A stretch of DNA of 16,505 nt from CBDVBL01 sp965555375 (GTDB lineage Bacteria > Zixibacteria > MSB-5A5 > UBA10806). Made by a program: the position numbers and the translations under genes. The stretch spans positions 1 to 16,505 of the forward strand of contig CBEWDL010000068.1 in assembly GCA_965555375.1 (NCBI GenBank), written 5' to 3'. Within the stretch, counting starts at the first letter, position 1; each line of letters opens with the position of its first letter. Of the stretch, positions 7,895-15,685 are shown in pieces. The notes under the pieces were generated by a model. That model was not told where the DNA came from. It saw only the letters and a list, made by a program, of their open reading frames with translations, and ran no database searches.

Positions 7895-9408
7895 ATAAAA
7901 GATCAGATATATCTCGGGCGATCGCTTTGGCGATAATCCTGACCGCATCCGTCGCCTCCGGCGTAGCGGCGCAGATTTGGCCTGTCTGGACATGCACTGA
8001 TCCGTCATGTATTATTAATCCTTTCGGCCTGGTCACAACTACTGGCGAGGGTTTTATTTTCAATGAAGGCATAGACATTAGCTGTACCTATGGCACGGAC
8101 GTCAACCCTGTTGCTTACGGCCTATGCACGCTTGTTAACAATGACCCTGGTCTGGGTCCTCTTTTTGTTCGTATGCATCACCAAGACGATGGCTACAGTA
8201 CCAGATATGAGCATCTTAGCGATGTCGACGCCGAAATAGGGACTTATTATTCTACGGTGGATGTAATCGGACAAACTGGATGGGATGAATTTTTTGTTAA
8301 TATGTTACATTTTCAATACCATCCTCCCGGCAGAAGAATAAACCCGCTGCATATACTGCCCTATTCCGACGACAACAATCCGTCGATTGAGGGGGTGGTT
8401 TTGGAGCGCGGCGGAGGTTATGTCCTGAGTATTAGCTGGACTACAACTACCACATATTCCGAGCTGGACCTGAACCATATGGATATGTTTCTCTGGCGAT
8501 GGTCGCCTGAAGAGCGATGGTCCGATAAACAGGTTGATTTCGACTCGAGACAAAATATTGAGCAGGTCTGGAACTGGGATATTGATGAGGTGACCCAGGG
8601 CCAGGTGAATTGCTTTCCTTCCGCCCATTATCCAAATCAAAACCAGAGTATCAGCTGGCTTTTTTCTCTTTATTACTACATTCCAGAGCCGCCCCCTGCT
8701 GATCGTCAATTCGGATTAATTGTGAAGGATATCACTCCGAATACGCCCATAGCATGTCCGTTCTGCGAAGAGACAGCGCCCTGCTGGTGGGGTAATCCTC
8801 GGTGTTCTTCTCCAGCCGTGTATGTGGCTTCGTTTACCGCCGATCTTCAAGACCGTGCTGTATTGCTCAGGTGGAGGCTGAACTCGAATTTTCCAATCGC
8901 GGGAACAAATATATGGAAAGCCGAAAGAATTGACGGAGATTTTCAAAAAATCACGAGAGCCCCTATCCCCGCTGTTGAAAATGGTGACATCTATGTTTTC
9001 GTAGATCCCGAGATCGAAGATCAACGAGAATATTTCTACCAGCTTCAACTGGTCTTCAAGGACGGCACGGAGATCTTTATAGAAAACCTGATCGCCTCCA
9101 CCGGGCTGATGGAGCTTCTACCCGTGACCACAACGCTTACCGGAAGCTATCCCAACCCTTTCAATAACGGGGCCATTATTTCGCTCGCCGTGGGTAAAGA
9201 GCAAAGGGATCAGATTCGACTGAGCGTTTTTGATGCGCTTGGGCGAAAAGTCCGCTGTTTGACACATGGTCATTTTTCACCAGGAAACTACTTTATCATG
9301 TTTGACGGTCTTGACGATGACGGAAACGAGCTGACTTCCGGGATATATTTTCTAACCATGCAAGGCGGCGGACAGGCCGAAACCAAGAAAATTACGCTAC
9401 TGAGATAA
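7891..9408 (+). CDS. Secreted M23-fold protein with degenerate active site, Fn3-like and C-terminal sorting domains, copy B
   Basis: Protein of 505 residues. A signal peptide ends near GVAAQ and the mature protein starts QIWPVW, echoing the YRPWPV start of copy A. An M23-like domain (~25-165) keeps D62, H108 (YEHL) and H140. However, the first zinc-ligand His is Asn (N58 in NEGID), and the first His of the HxH pair is Met (M138 in MLHF). With one metal ligand and one catalytic residue gone it is probably not an active peptidase. Residues ~170-300 are an unrecognised beta-rich segment. Residues ~308-410 look like a fibronectin-type-III-like domain (AVLLRW, then YFYQLQLVFKDG), absent from copy A. 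The sorting domain begins at YPNPFN (420). The start is fixed by GGAGGG at 7881-7886 and the ATGA overlap with the upstream stop. The next gene follows after 17 bp. Confidence 0.85.
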   Translation: MNKRSDISRAIALAIILTASVASGVAAQIWPVWTCTDPSCIINPFGLVTTTGEGFIFNEGIDISCTYGTDVNPVAYGLCTLVNNDPGLGPLFVRMHHQDDGYSTRYEHLSDVDAEIGTYYSTVDVIGQTGWDEFFVNMLHFQYHPPGRRINPLHILPYSDDNNPSIEGVVLERGGGYVLSISWTTTTTYSELDLNHMDMFLWRWSPEERWSDKQVDFDSRQNIEQVWNWDIDEVTQGQVNCFPSAHYPNQNQSISWLFSLYYYIPEPPPADRQFGLIVKDITPNTPIACPFCEETAPCWWGNPRCSSPAVYVASFTADLQDRAVLLRWRLNSNFPIAGTNIWKAERIDGDFQKITRAPIPAVENGDIYVFVDPEIEDQREYFYQLQLVFKDGTEIFIENLIASTGLMELLPVTTTLTGSYPNPFNNGAIISLAVGKEQRDQIRLSVFDALGRKVRCLTHGHFSPGNYFIMFDGLDDDGNELTSGIYFLTMQGGGQAETKKITLLR

Positions 9409-9425
9409 ATAATGGAGGTTGTAGA

Positions 9426-11810
9426 ATGATTACGAGATTGACTAACCCTTTAGGCGCTATGATGTATATGGCCTGTCTATTTCTGGTCATAATCCCGCCG
9501 GGGGCCGACGCGGAACCGGGTGTGCCGAGGGCAGCGGTCGATGCCGACTATCTCATATTTGTGCATCAGGACCTCTACTGCAATGCTGTACAACAACTGG
9601 CGGAATATAGAGAAAGTCAGGGAAGAGAGGTGAGGATATTCACGATCAGCGATGGCATGGAGAATACCTACATCAGGGATAAAATAATCTATTACTATGA
9701 TTACAGCCTCAGTCTACCTGCCTTTGTATTGCTCATAGGAGACGCCGCTGATGATCCAGATTGGAGTCACGAAGCCAACAGCTCCGCTGGAAATTACATT
9801 CCCAGCTACAGAGTTTCGCCCGTATACGGGAATGTTCTTTTTACAGATGATATGTACGTATGCGTAGATCCTCCCGATGATCTCGTTCTCCCGGATTTAT
9901 TCATCGGCAGAATTCCGGCAACATCACAACAGGAAATCACCGACTATGTGAATAAGCTACTTGAATATGAGGCCAATGGTTTGTCTCAGCCATGGAAAAA
10001 TAATTATCTGATCGTTGCAGGGGATTCTCTGAGGGATACTACTTTTACTGCTCCCCAGCCCGGCTACGTGCGATACATCGCTAACCAGATAAGTGATTTT
10101 GTAAACTCTCAGGGATGGAATTCTCAGATTCTATTCTGGTCCGCCTCCAATTCCGACCGGGTAAGAAAAGACTCCTTGGCCGGCGCCATAGATGACGGTA
10201 AGCTCTTAATTACGGCCATAGGGACCGGCGCCGATATTCGTAATTTCGTCTATTATGCTTATAGAATGCCCACAGAATTAATCTTCGATGCGTATACTGA
10301 CCTGCATAACTTCGGCAAATACCCTACGATATTTGGCTTAAGCTGTCACATGGGTTATTTCGACCAGTTTTATTACGACGGCCTTACGAATTGGTCCAAG
10401 AACCTTGTTTTACCGGAATCCACCGGAGCCATCGCATTTCTCGCGCCGGCCGGCGCCACTACGCAGGGGTCCGATGTCACTTTCGCGGAAGAGCTAAACA
10501 ACCAAATATTTGCAGAAAGAATAACGGATATTGGTCGACTCGTGAATAGAACGAAGCTTGAAGTATGGGAAAGCGGATTGGTCGTGCCGGACAATATCAG
10601 ATCGATTATTCTGTTCGGTGATCCTGCCTTGACCCTTTCGACTAACTCGGGATTCGTCAAGCAATTCTCAGCCACCAGTTTTGAACTCAAAGATCGCGTT
10701 CCTTACCAGAACAAGGTTTACAGCTCGTCTGGTCCAGGTTTACGCGGGCCTGTGGCATGTATTTATCCTGAATCGAAAGGTTTTGGAATACCCTGGGGCG
10801 AGAGAGCCTACCGGGTTTCCGGCGAGGACAACAGCCTGCAAGATACATACATCTACTGGGAATTGTATGATCTCGGATTTGCCATTGACAGTTCTGTAAG
10901 GTATCTATCGTTCTGGCTGTACATCGAGTCTGCGCCTACTGACCCGGGGCACATTTGCATTGATGCCATAGATTCCACCGGTACATATCTGCATGATTAT
11001 TTTAGTAATGGTTACATAGTTGACCAATTCGGCGTCAGAATTGGCCCGGAATACCATGTTTCGCCAACCGGCCAATGGCAGCATTATTCATTTGACCTTG
11101 GCGAATACGGCGGACAAAGACTTTCCAAGCTTCTAATAGGATACGACGATGGGCTGAGTTCCGAGGCGGGAGAATTCACGGCATACATAGATGGCGTAAA
11201 GTTTGATTCGAAATGGGGCTACTGTCCGAATATTGATTTCGTCGATGTGCCTTCTGAGATAACCTCCGGTGCGTCCAAAAACATCAAGGTAGTTGCATTT
11301 GACCTTGACGTTCTATATGGGTATGGTGATAGCACGAGCTATCTATGGACGAGCATTCTGGGTACAATCAAGCCGGACGATCAGCCACAAGCCCAATACA
11401 AGGCCCCCTTTGTATTACAGCCGGTTACGGATACTATTACAATCGAGGTTTTCGACCGGGGCAACAACTGCGCGGCCGAAACTGCATATGTGGTAGTAAA
11501 TCCGAAGTCCGGTCTGGCCGACGAAGAAATACCCCAGCAGACAGTCGCCAATTATCCCAATCCGTTCAATTCATCAACAGTGATCTCGTTCTCCACGGAG
11601 ATCACGGAGCCGGTAGAAATCGCCATATTTGATATTAGCGGGAGAAAAGTCAGAAGTATAGACCATCCTGTACATACCGCAGGCGAACAGAGCGTCGTCT
11701 GGGACGGCCTGAATAGTGTCGGGAATCCCGTAGCCTCGGGCGTTTATTACTTTTCGATAAACGGAACGAATAGCAGGGAGGCTCGAGGGAAGATGGTGTT
11801 GTTGAAGTAA
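9426..11810 (+). CDS. C25 (gingipain-fold) family protein with C-terminal sorting domain, copy B
   Basis: Protein of 794 residues. The signal peptide is about 1-29 (GADAEPG cleavage region). The C25-like domain (~40-410) contains YLIFVHQDLYC, IFGLSCHMG (nucleophile-type C307) and GDPALTL. The place of the catalytic GHG reads IGTGAD, so T267 replaces His, the same change as in copy A. Downstream are a jelly-roll-like domain (~413-597, ending KFDSKWG), an Ig/PKD-like domain (~600-695) and a sorting domain from YPNPFN (710) to the C-terminus. Domain order matches the 2544-5963 product, except that the beta-helix between the Ig-like and sorting domains is missing. A GGAGG site at 9414-9418 supports the start. 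This is the last gene of the + strand run. A non-catalytic surface binding or scaffold role is inferred from the missing His; C25 family membership is well supported by the motifs. Confidence 0.87.
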   Translation: MITRLTNPLGAMMYMACLFLVIIPPGADAEPGVPRAAVDADYLIFVHQDLYCNAVQQLAEYRESQGREVRIFTISDGMENTYIRDKIIYYYDYSLSLPAFVLLIGDAADDPDWSHEANSSAGNYIPSYRVSPVYGNVLFTDDMYVCVDPPDDLVLPDLFIGRIPATSQQEITDYVNKLLEYEANGLSQPWKNNYLIVAGDSLRDTTFTAPQPGYVRYIANQISDFVNSQGWNSQILFWSASNSDRVRKDSLAGAIDDGKLLITAIGTGADIRNFVYYAYRMPTELIFDAYTDLHNFGKYPTIFGLSCHMGYFDQFYYDGLTNWSKNLVLPESTGAIAFLAPAGATTQGSDVTFAEELNNQIFAERITDIGRLVNRTKLEVWESGLVVPDNIRSIILFGDPALTLSTNSGFVKQFSATSFELKDRVPYQNKVYSSSGPGLRGPVACIYPESKGFGIPWGERAYRVSGEDNSLQDTYIYWELYDLGFAIDSSVRYLSFWLYIESAPTDPGHICIDAIDSTGTYLHDYFSNGYIVDQFGVRIGPEYHVSPTGQWQHYSFDLGEYGGQRLSKLLIGYDDGLSSEAGEFTAYIDGVKFDSKWGYCPNIDFVDVPSEITSGASKNIKVVAFDLDVLYGYGDSTSYLWTSILGTIKPDDQPQAQYKAPFVLQPVTDTITIEVFDRGNNCAAETAYVVVNPKSGLADEEIPQQTVANYPNPFNSSTVISFSTEITEPVEIAIFDISGRKVRSIDHPVHTAGEQSVVWDGLNSVGNPVASGVYYFSINGTNSREARGKMVLLK

Positions 11811-12248
11811 GATTATCTTTTAGGGATAAGCCAAAGGGAAGCCATGACGACTCCCCTTTCTTAATGTCCACGTCAGCCGCAATAGACCATCTCTGGTGTT
11901 CTTCTGGCGGTGAGCAGTTGGATAGCCATCCCATAAATCCAGAGAAAATTCCCTGAGCATATTTGTAGCAGTTGCTCTAAGTATTGGTATGAAGGGGGCA
12001 TTTCTGGGTTCGAATCCCAGTCTCTCCGCCATGAATGGCACCCAGATGTAGTCTTGAATTGCCAAATTCTCCCCTGCCTAGTGATTCACCAATTTTACTA
12101 GGGCAGATAGATTATTGCGGCTGTGTGTACGATCAGCATCAAGTCCTATTGGCAACCCCGCTCAATATCAGGGCAATGAAACAATGTTTATCATACAGTC
12201 GTATTTGATATTAAGAAATCGGGATGACAGTTCTAACTGGAGGTTACC
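11811..12248 (+). other. Intergenic region with tRNA remnant
   Basis: This is a 438-bp stretch with no convincing gene. Small open frames here lack ribosome sites and homologous motifs. It holds a tRNA 3' end at 12004-12031 and weak inverted repeats just after the C25 stop (TTATC/GATAA at about 11814-11830 and AAAGGG/CCCTTT at 11833-11859), neither followed by a good T tract. The right end carries the GGAGG ribosome site (12239-12243) of the ankyrin gene. No clear promoter is seen, although one is expected here for that gene. Confidence 0.6.
12004..12031 (+). pseudogene. tRNA 3'-end remnant (probably Ser type): T-arm, acceptor strand and CCA
   Basis: CTGGG-TTCGAAT-CCCAG forms a perfect 5-bp T-stem with the canonical 7-nt loop. 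TCTCTCC, discriminator G and an encoded CCA follow. This acceptor half would pair with GGAGAGA, typical of tRNA-Ser. About 90 nt upstream, at 11939, the sequence is CCAGAGA, so only five of seven acceptor pairs could form, and no recognisable D-arm or anticodon arm lies between. It is therefore either a degenerate tRNA or only the 3' fragment left by site-specific integration. A complete functional tRNA is unlikely. Confidence 0.7.
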
Positions 12249-14153
12249 ATGCATATCAGGATTTTGCCACCGTTATCGGTTTTGCTTGTGGTGTTCCTAA
12301 GTTCCATATCTCCCATTTGTGCGGATGATGTTCATCGGGCAGTCGAGAAGGGTGATCTTCAATTGGTGTTATCGCTGATTGACAACAGGACCGAGTCGTT
12401 AAATGCACAGGATGAAAATGGAAGAACGCCACTGAATCTGGCCACCAAACTGGGGTTTAGTGAGATCGCTGATTCTCTAATTGGTCGACGCGCGGATATC
12501 AATTTGACGGATAAAGAAAATCGATCGCCCCTGCATCATGCGGCCGCTAACGGCAATCTGAGCATTACGAGACTATTGCTTGAACATGGAACTACGACAA
12601 TAAACGATACTTCGCTTACTCGGCGGGGTGGTTTCGTCGGGCGGTGGACGCCCCTACATGAGGCCTGCCTGAACAGTCATCCAGAAATGGTGCAGCTTCT
12701 TCTTGATCATGGTGCGAATATAGAAGTTAGAGACGGAGTACAAAGGACGCCACTCATCCTGTCGGTTGAAGGCGGTAGCATGCCGGTAGTGCGGGCATTG
12801 GTGGAGAACGGTGCGGATATCAACGCGAAGGCTATGCGTGGGTATACAGCATTACTCTGGGCCGCCCGAAATGGTTTTGAGGAAATGGTAAATTACCTCT
12901 TAGATCGAGGGGCAGCTATAGAACCTGATATGCTCCTGACGGCGTTTGAGATGGCAGTTTTAAATGGTATGGACCGGTTATTTGAGTTGGTATTAGAACA
13001 GGGATTCAATGTTGAGGAAATAGCTCAACGCCATCCGGAATTTATCAGTCCTGCTGCTGCCGGCGGTTCTGCCAGGATTGTCGAATTGCTGGTCGAAAAT
13101 GGATTCGTACTCGAGCAGGCCGACAAAGACGGCTGGACACCTCTCCATTACGCGGCATCAGAGGGAAATGTTGATGTAATCGAGTATATGCTCAACGAGA
13201 ATGTTGACATAGATGCCCGCAACCTGAAGGGAGAAACTGCTTACAACCTGGCTACAAAGTTGGAAGACAAAAAGGCAGCTGATTACTTAAAAATGAAAGG
13301 TTGCGATACAAGTGAGGCACAGTTTCCGGTTACCGAGGGACCGTATATGGGGCAACAACCACCGGAGGATATCCCTGAATTGTTTATGCCGGGGATAGTA
13401 TCGGGTTTTAACCGGGCTCACTCATCCATAGTATTCTCCCCAGACGGAAAGGAGGCCTATTGGACAGAGATGGATCAGGCCGAGGGGGCGGTAAAGGCTT
13501 CTCGTATGGTGAATAACCTGTGGTCGTATCCGGTGGTATCTGAATTAGATCGTGATCCATCCATTTCACCGGATGGAAACCGCCTTTTTTTCATAAAGAC
13601 CAGACCGTTCAAACCTGGCGAAGAGCCGGGAGGCGACCCTGACGTCAAAGAGGAATACTGGTACAAGCAGAGAACTGATACCGGCTGGTCGGAGCCGATC
13701 TCGGCCGGAGAGGCGGTCAACGCGATAGGGGTGCACTGGCCGTGTTCTGTGGACAGAAATGGAAACTTGTACTTCTCCGAATTCGCCGATAAAATGTACT
13801 GCTCTCAGTATGTCGACGGCACATACCTGACGCCGATTCGCCTCACTGAATTGTTCAACAATACGACTCTTATTGGGCGGAGTCCATTCATTTCACCGGA
13901 TGGAGACTATTTGCTGTTTTCCGCAAATGACGGTCTGAATATCAGCTTCAGAAAGAAAGATGGAAGCTGGACCAACAGGATTAATCTCGGGGATTCTATC
14001 AATGCGTCACACGAGAATGGCTCCCCCCGGGTGACTTTCGATGGTAAATACATGTTCTTTCTGAGTGCGGGACAGGGCAGACCCTGGGGCATCTACTGGG
14101 TCTCCACGGACTTCATCGATCGGCTTAGGTCGGAGTATCTGTCGGATCGGTAG
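12249..14153 (+). CDS. Secreted ankyrin-repeat / PD40 (WD40-like) fusion protein
   Basis: Protein of 634 residues. A signal peptide covers about 1-25 (hydrophobic core, SPICADD). Residues ~28-357 contain about ten ankyrin repeats. Clear ones include RTPLNLATKLGF, SPLHHAAANGN, TPLHEACLNSH, TALLWAARNGF and TPLHYAASEGN; the seventh and eighth are degenerate. From residue 359 the protein switches to the signature FPVTEGPYMGQQPPEDIP and FMPGI, then five PD40-type blades (FSPDGKEAYW, ISPDGNRLFF, DRNGNLYF, ISPDGDYLLF, TFDGKYMFF) and a closing IYWVSTDFIDRL. The same signature follows the signal peptide directly in the minus-strand neighbours, so this gene is a fusion of ankyrin repeats to a complete PD40 protein. 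Both halves are protein-binding folds and no catalytic motif is visible, so a periplasmic or surface interaction role is inferred. GGAGG at 12239-12243 supports the start. Confidence 0.88.
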   Translation: MHIRILPPLSVLLVVFLSSISPICADDVHRAVEKGDLQLVLSLIDNRTESLNAQDENGRTPLNLATKLGFSEIADSLIGRRADINLTDKENRSPLHHAAANGNLSITRLLLEHGTTTINDTSLTRRGGFVGRWTPLHEACLNSHPEMVQLLLDHGANIEVRDGVQRTPLILSVEGGSMPVVRALVENGADINAKAMRGYTALLWAARNGFEEMVNYLLDRGAAIEPDMLLTAFEMAVLNGMDRLFELVLEQGFNVEEIAQRHPEFISPAAAGGSARIVELLVENGFVLEQADKDGWTPLHYAASEGNVDVIEYMLNENVDIDARNLKGETAYNLATKLEDKKAADYLKMKGCDTSEAQFPVTEGPYMGQQPPEDIPELFMPGIVSGFNRAHSSIVFSPDGKEAYWTEMDQAEGAVKASRMVNNLWSYPVVSELDRDPSISPDGNRLFFIKTRPFKPGEEPGGDPDVKEEYWYKQRTDTGWSEPISAGEAVNAIGVHWPCSVDRNGNLYFSEFADKMYCSQYVDGTYLTPIRLTELFNNTTLIGRSPFISPDGDYLLFSANDGLNISFRKKDGSWTNRINLGDSINASHENGSPRVTFDGKYMFFLSAGQGRPWGIYWVSTDFIDRLRSEYLSDR

Positions 14154-14155
14154 AC

Positions 14156-14180
14156 GAAGCCAATGAGCCTAGGCTTTTGT
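14156..14180 (+). terminator. Weak hairpin just after the ankyrin/PD40 gene
   Basis: GAAGCC (14156-14161) can pair with GGCTTT (14172-14177, one G-U pair) across a 10-nt loop, followed by TGT. It lies 3 bp after the stop codon, a typical place for an intrinsic terminator, but the stem is short and the T tract poor. Confidence 0.3.
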
Positions 14181-14315
14181 CACATTATATTTATGCCACC
14201 ATAACTCATGACTTTCCAACGCCTTCCGGCGATTCTTGCATAGTGCAGTAGGATCGGGAACTGGAAAATCACGAAAGTTTTGGGAGAGTGAGGTCGGGGC
14301 CGTTATTTACACCGT

Positions 14316-14336
14316 CGGGATTGTGGCTGAATCCCG
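14316..14336. repeat. Perfect inverted repeat in the convergent intergenic region
   Basis: CGGGATT and AATCCCG form a 7-bp perfect stem around the loop GTGGCTG, in the 231-bp gap between the convergent ankyrin/PD40 gene and the minus-strand PD40 operon. It could help end transcription from either side. No T tract follows on either strand, so its role is open. Confidence 0.35.
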
Positions 14337-14384
14337 TTAGACTGGCTTGTGAAGCTTGAACCGCCGGTTGGGTCGCATGGTTGC

Positions 14385-14684
14385 TCAGTTACTAAGAACG
14401 ACTCCTCCCGAAGGTGGCTTTAGGATGATCGGCTTCTTGTGCAGACCCTGTGCGCTATATGCACCGGGGGCCAGAATCCACAGCACGCCGCCGTCAGGTG
14501 TGAACATGGCGGCGCTATGCTCTTTGCCGGTCGATATTATTCCCGGGGCGAAGAGCACCGGCGTATCACCCGGCGGTTCCTGGCCGAGGTAGGGGCCGGT
14601 TAGTTTTGGAAATACTCTTACTCGGGGAAATAAAGTCACTGGTGTTAAGAGCAGTAAACAAAATATCGTTGAAAGTCTGTTCAT
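14385..14684 (-). pseudogene. Truncated PD40-family protein, N-terminal part only
   Basis: Open frame of 99 residues, third in the minus-strand PD40 operon. A signal peptide (MNRLSTIFCLLLLTPVTLF) is followed by the family signature FPKLTGPYLGQEPPGDTP and FAPGI, then the first blade motif FTPDGG. About 30 residues later the frame stops. Neighbouring members run to 330 residues with five blades, so this is a truncated copy. I found no continuation of PD40 motifs on the minus strand between the stop and 14154. The start ATG overlaps the stop of the upstream gene (ATGA at 14684-14681) and has GGAG 8 nt before it, so the fragment may still be translated. It could alternatively be a genuine small secreted protein carrying only the signature. 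Confidence 0.65.
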
Positions 14685-15685
14685 TTGAGTGTCTCCATTA
14701 TTTTCTGTTTTTTTGGCTTCAAGTCCTCAATGATTTTTGCATCAACCCAGTAAATATCCGAGCTTCCGTTCTGTGGACTGTTTATTTTTTTCTCTTTTCC
14801 TTCCGAAATTCTGTCGCTTACAAAGAACATGTATTTGCCGTCATGTGATAAAGTAGCAAAATGCTCATTTGCAGATGTGTTTATTTTATCACCCAGATTA
14901 CATGGTTTTGTCCAGTTGTCGCCGCCGTTATTGAAACTTGCGTACAGGTCAAAGCCACCGAAACCATCATCCGTGCCCATGGATGCGAAAACCATAAATT
15001 TTTCATCAGCGTCGACCGCTATTTCAAAAACGGGCATCTCTGTTTTCAGCAATTCCTGAAGACTCTCAGGCTTTGTGTATTTTCCGTTGATATATTTTGA
15101 ACGGCATCCCCCTCCTTTAATGCCTGCTCTTCTTGTAGTAAAATAAATGTTTCCATTTTTTGCTACTGAGGCGCCCAAATCTCTATTGTCAGAATTTACA
15201 GGTGGAGGCATCATTTCCGGATTTTGCCAGTTATCTCCAATTTTATTTATAAACCAGATGTTTTGGAATTCAACCGGATTACCACCTTCCCGAATTGGTC
15301 TTAGTGAAACAAAAAACAACTTTTTACCATCACTGGACACACCGGTAGCGCAATCGTAATATTTTCCTGAGAAAGAGGCAACTTGAGGTTTTGTCCAATC
15401 GCCGTTTATCTGCTTCATATACATTATTGCAAGAGGATTTGCCGAGTCTTTTGAAGAATAAAAGAATTCTTTTCCATCGGGGGTAAATACGGCAAGAATC
15501 TCATTTCCGTCTATGGAAACAATCCCCGGGGCAAATATCTCCGGGGTCATTCCCGGCGAGGTTTGGCCGAGGTAGGGGCCTTTGAGAACCGGGAATTTCT
15601 CCTGTCCGAAACATGTACAGTAAATGAGAACAAAAAAGATTATCCAGCAAAAATATTCGATACTTTTATTCAAGAATTTTCCCAT
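14681..15685 (-). CDS. Secreted PD40 (WD40-like) repeat protein
   Basis: Protein of 334 residues. The signal peptide is MGKFLNKSIEYFCWIIFF through the CTCFGQ region; CTC may suggest a lipid-anchor-like end, but it is not a clear lipobox. The signature FPVLKGPYLGQTSPGMTP and FAPGI follows, then five blade motifs: FTPDGKEFFY, VSSDGKKLFF, AKNGNIYF, DADEKFMVF and LSHDGKYMFF. It closes with SDIYWVDAKIIEDLK. This is the architecture of TolB-like PD40 propellers, which bind proteins or peptides and are not enzymatic. The partner is unknown. The start overlaps the stop of the upstream paralogue (TAATG at 15687-15683), with GGGAG 8 nt before the ATG. Its stop overlaps the start of the truncated third paralogue, so all three are probably one coupled transcript read leftward. 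Confidence 0.87.
   Translation of the reverse strand: MGKFLNKSIEYFCWIIFFVLIYCTCFGQEKFPVLKGPYLGQTSPGMTPEIFAPGIVSIDGNEILAVFTPDGKEFFYSSKDSANPLAIMYMKQINGDWTKPQVASFSGKYYDCATGVSSDGKKLFFVSLRPIREGGNPVEFQNIWFINKIGDNWQNPEMMPPPVNSDNRDLGASVAKNGNIYFTTRRAGIKGGGCRSKYINGKYTKPESLQELLKTEMPVFEIAVDADEKFMVFASMGTDDGFGGFDLYASFNNGGDNWTKPCNLGDKINTSANEHFATLSHDGKYMFFVSDRISEGKEKKINSPQNGSSDIYWVDAKIIEDLKPKKQKIMETLK

Noticed and set aside
11833..11859. AAAGGG/CCCTTT inverted repeat after the last C25 gene
   Set aside because: The stem is six base pairs with a 15-nt loop and only CTT after it. That is too weak to call a terminator.
11820..12065. Minus-strand frame of 81 residues containing MAERLGFEPRN
   Set aside because: The LGFEPR motif is the well-known false translation of a tRNA T-arm read backwards. 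No ribosome site is present, and the frame covers the tRNA remnant.
12115..12300. Plus-strand 61-residue frame overlapping the start of the ankyrin gene
   Set aside because: It has no recognisable motif and no ribosome site, and it overlaps the clear signal peptide of the ankyrin/PD40 gene in another frame.
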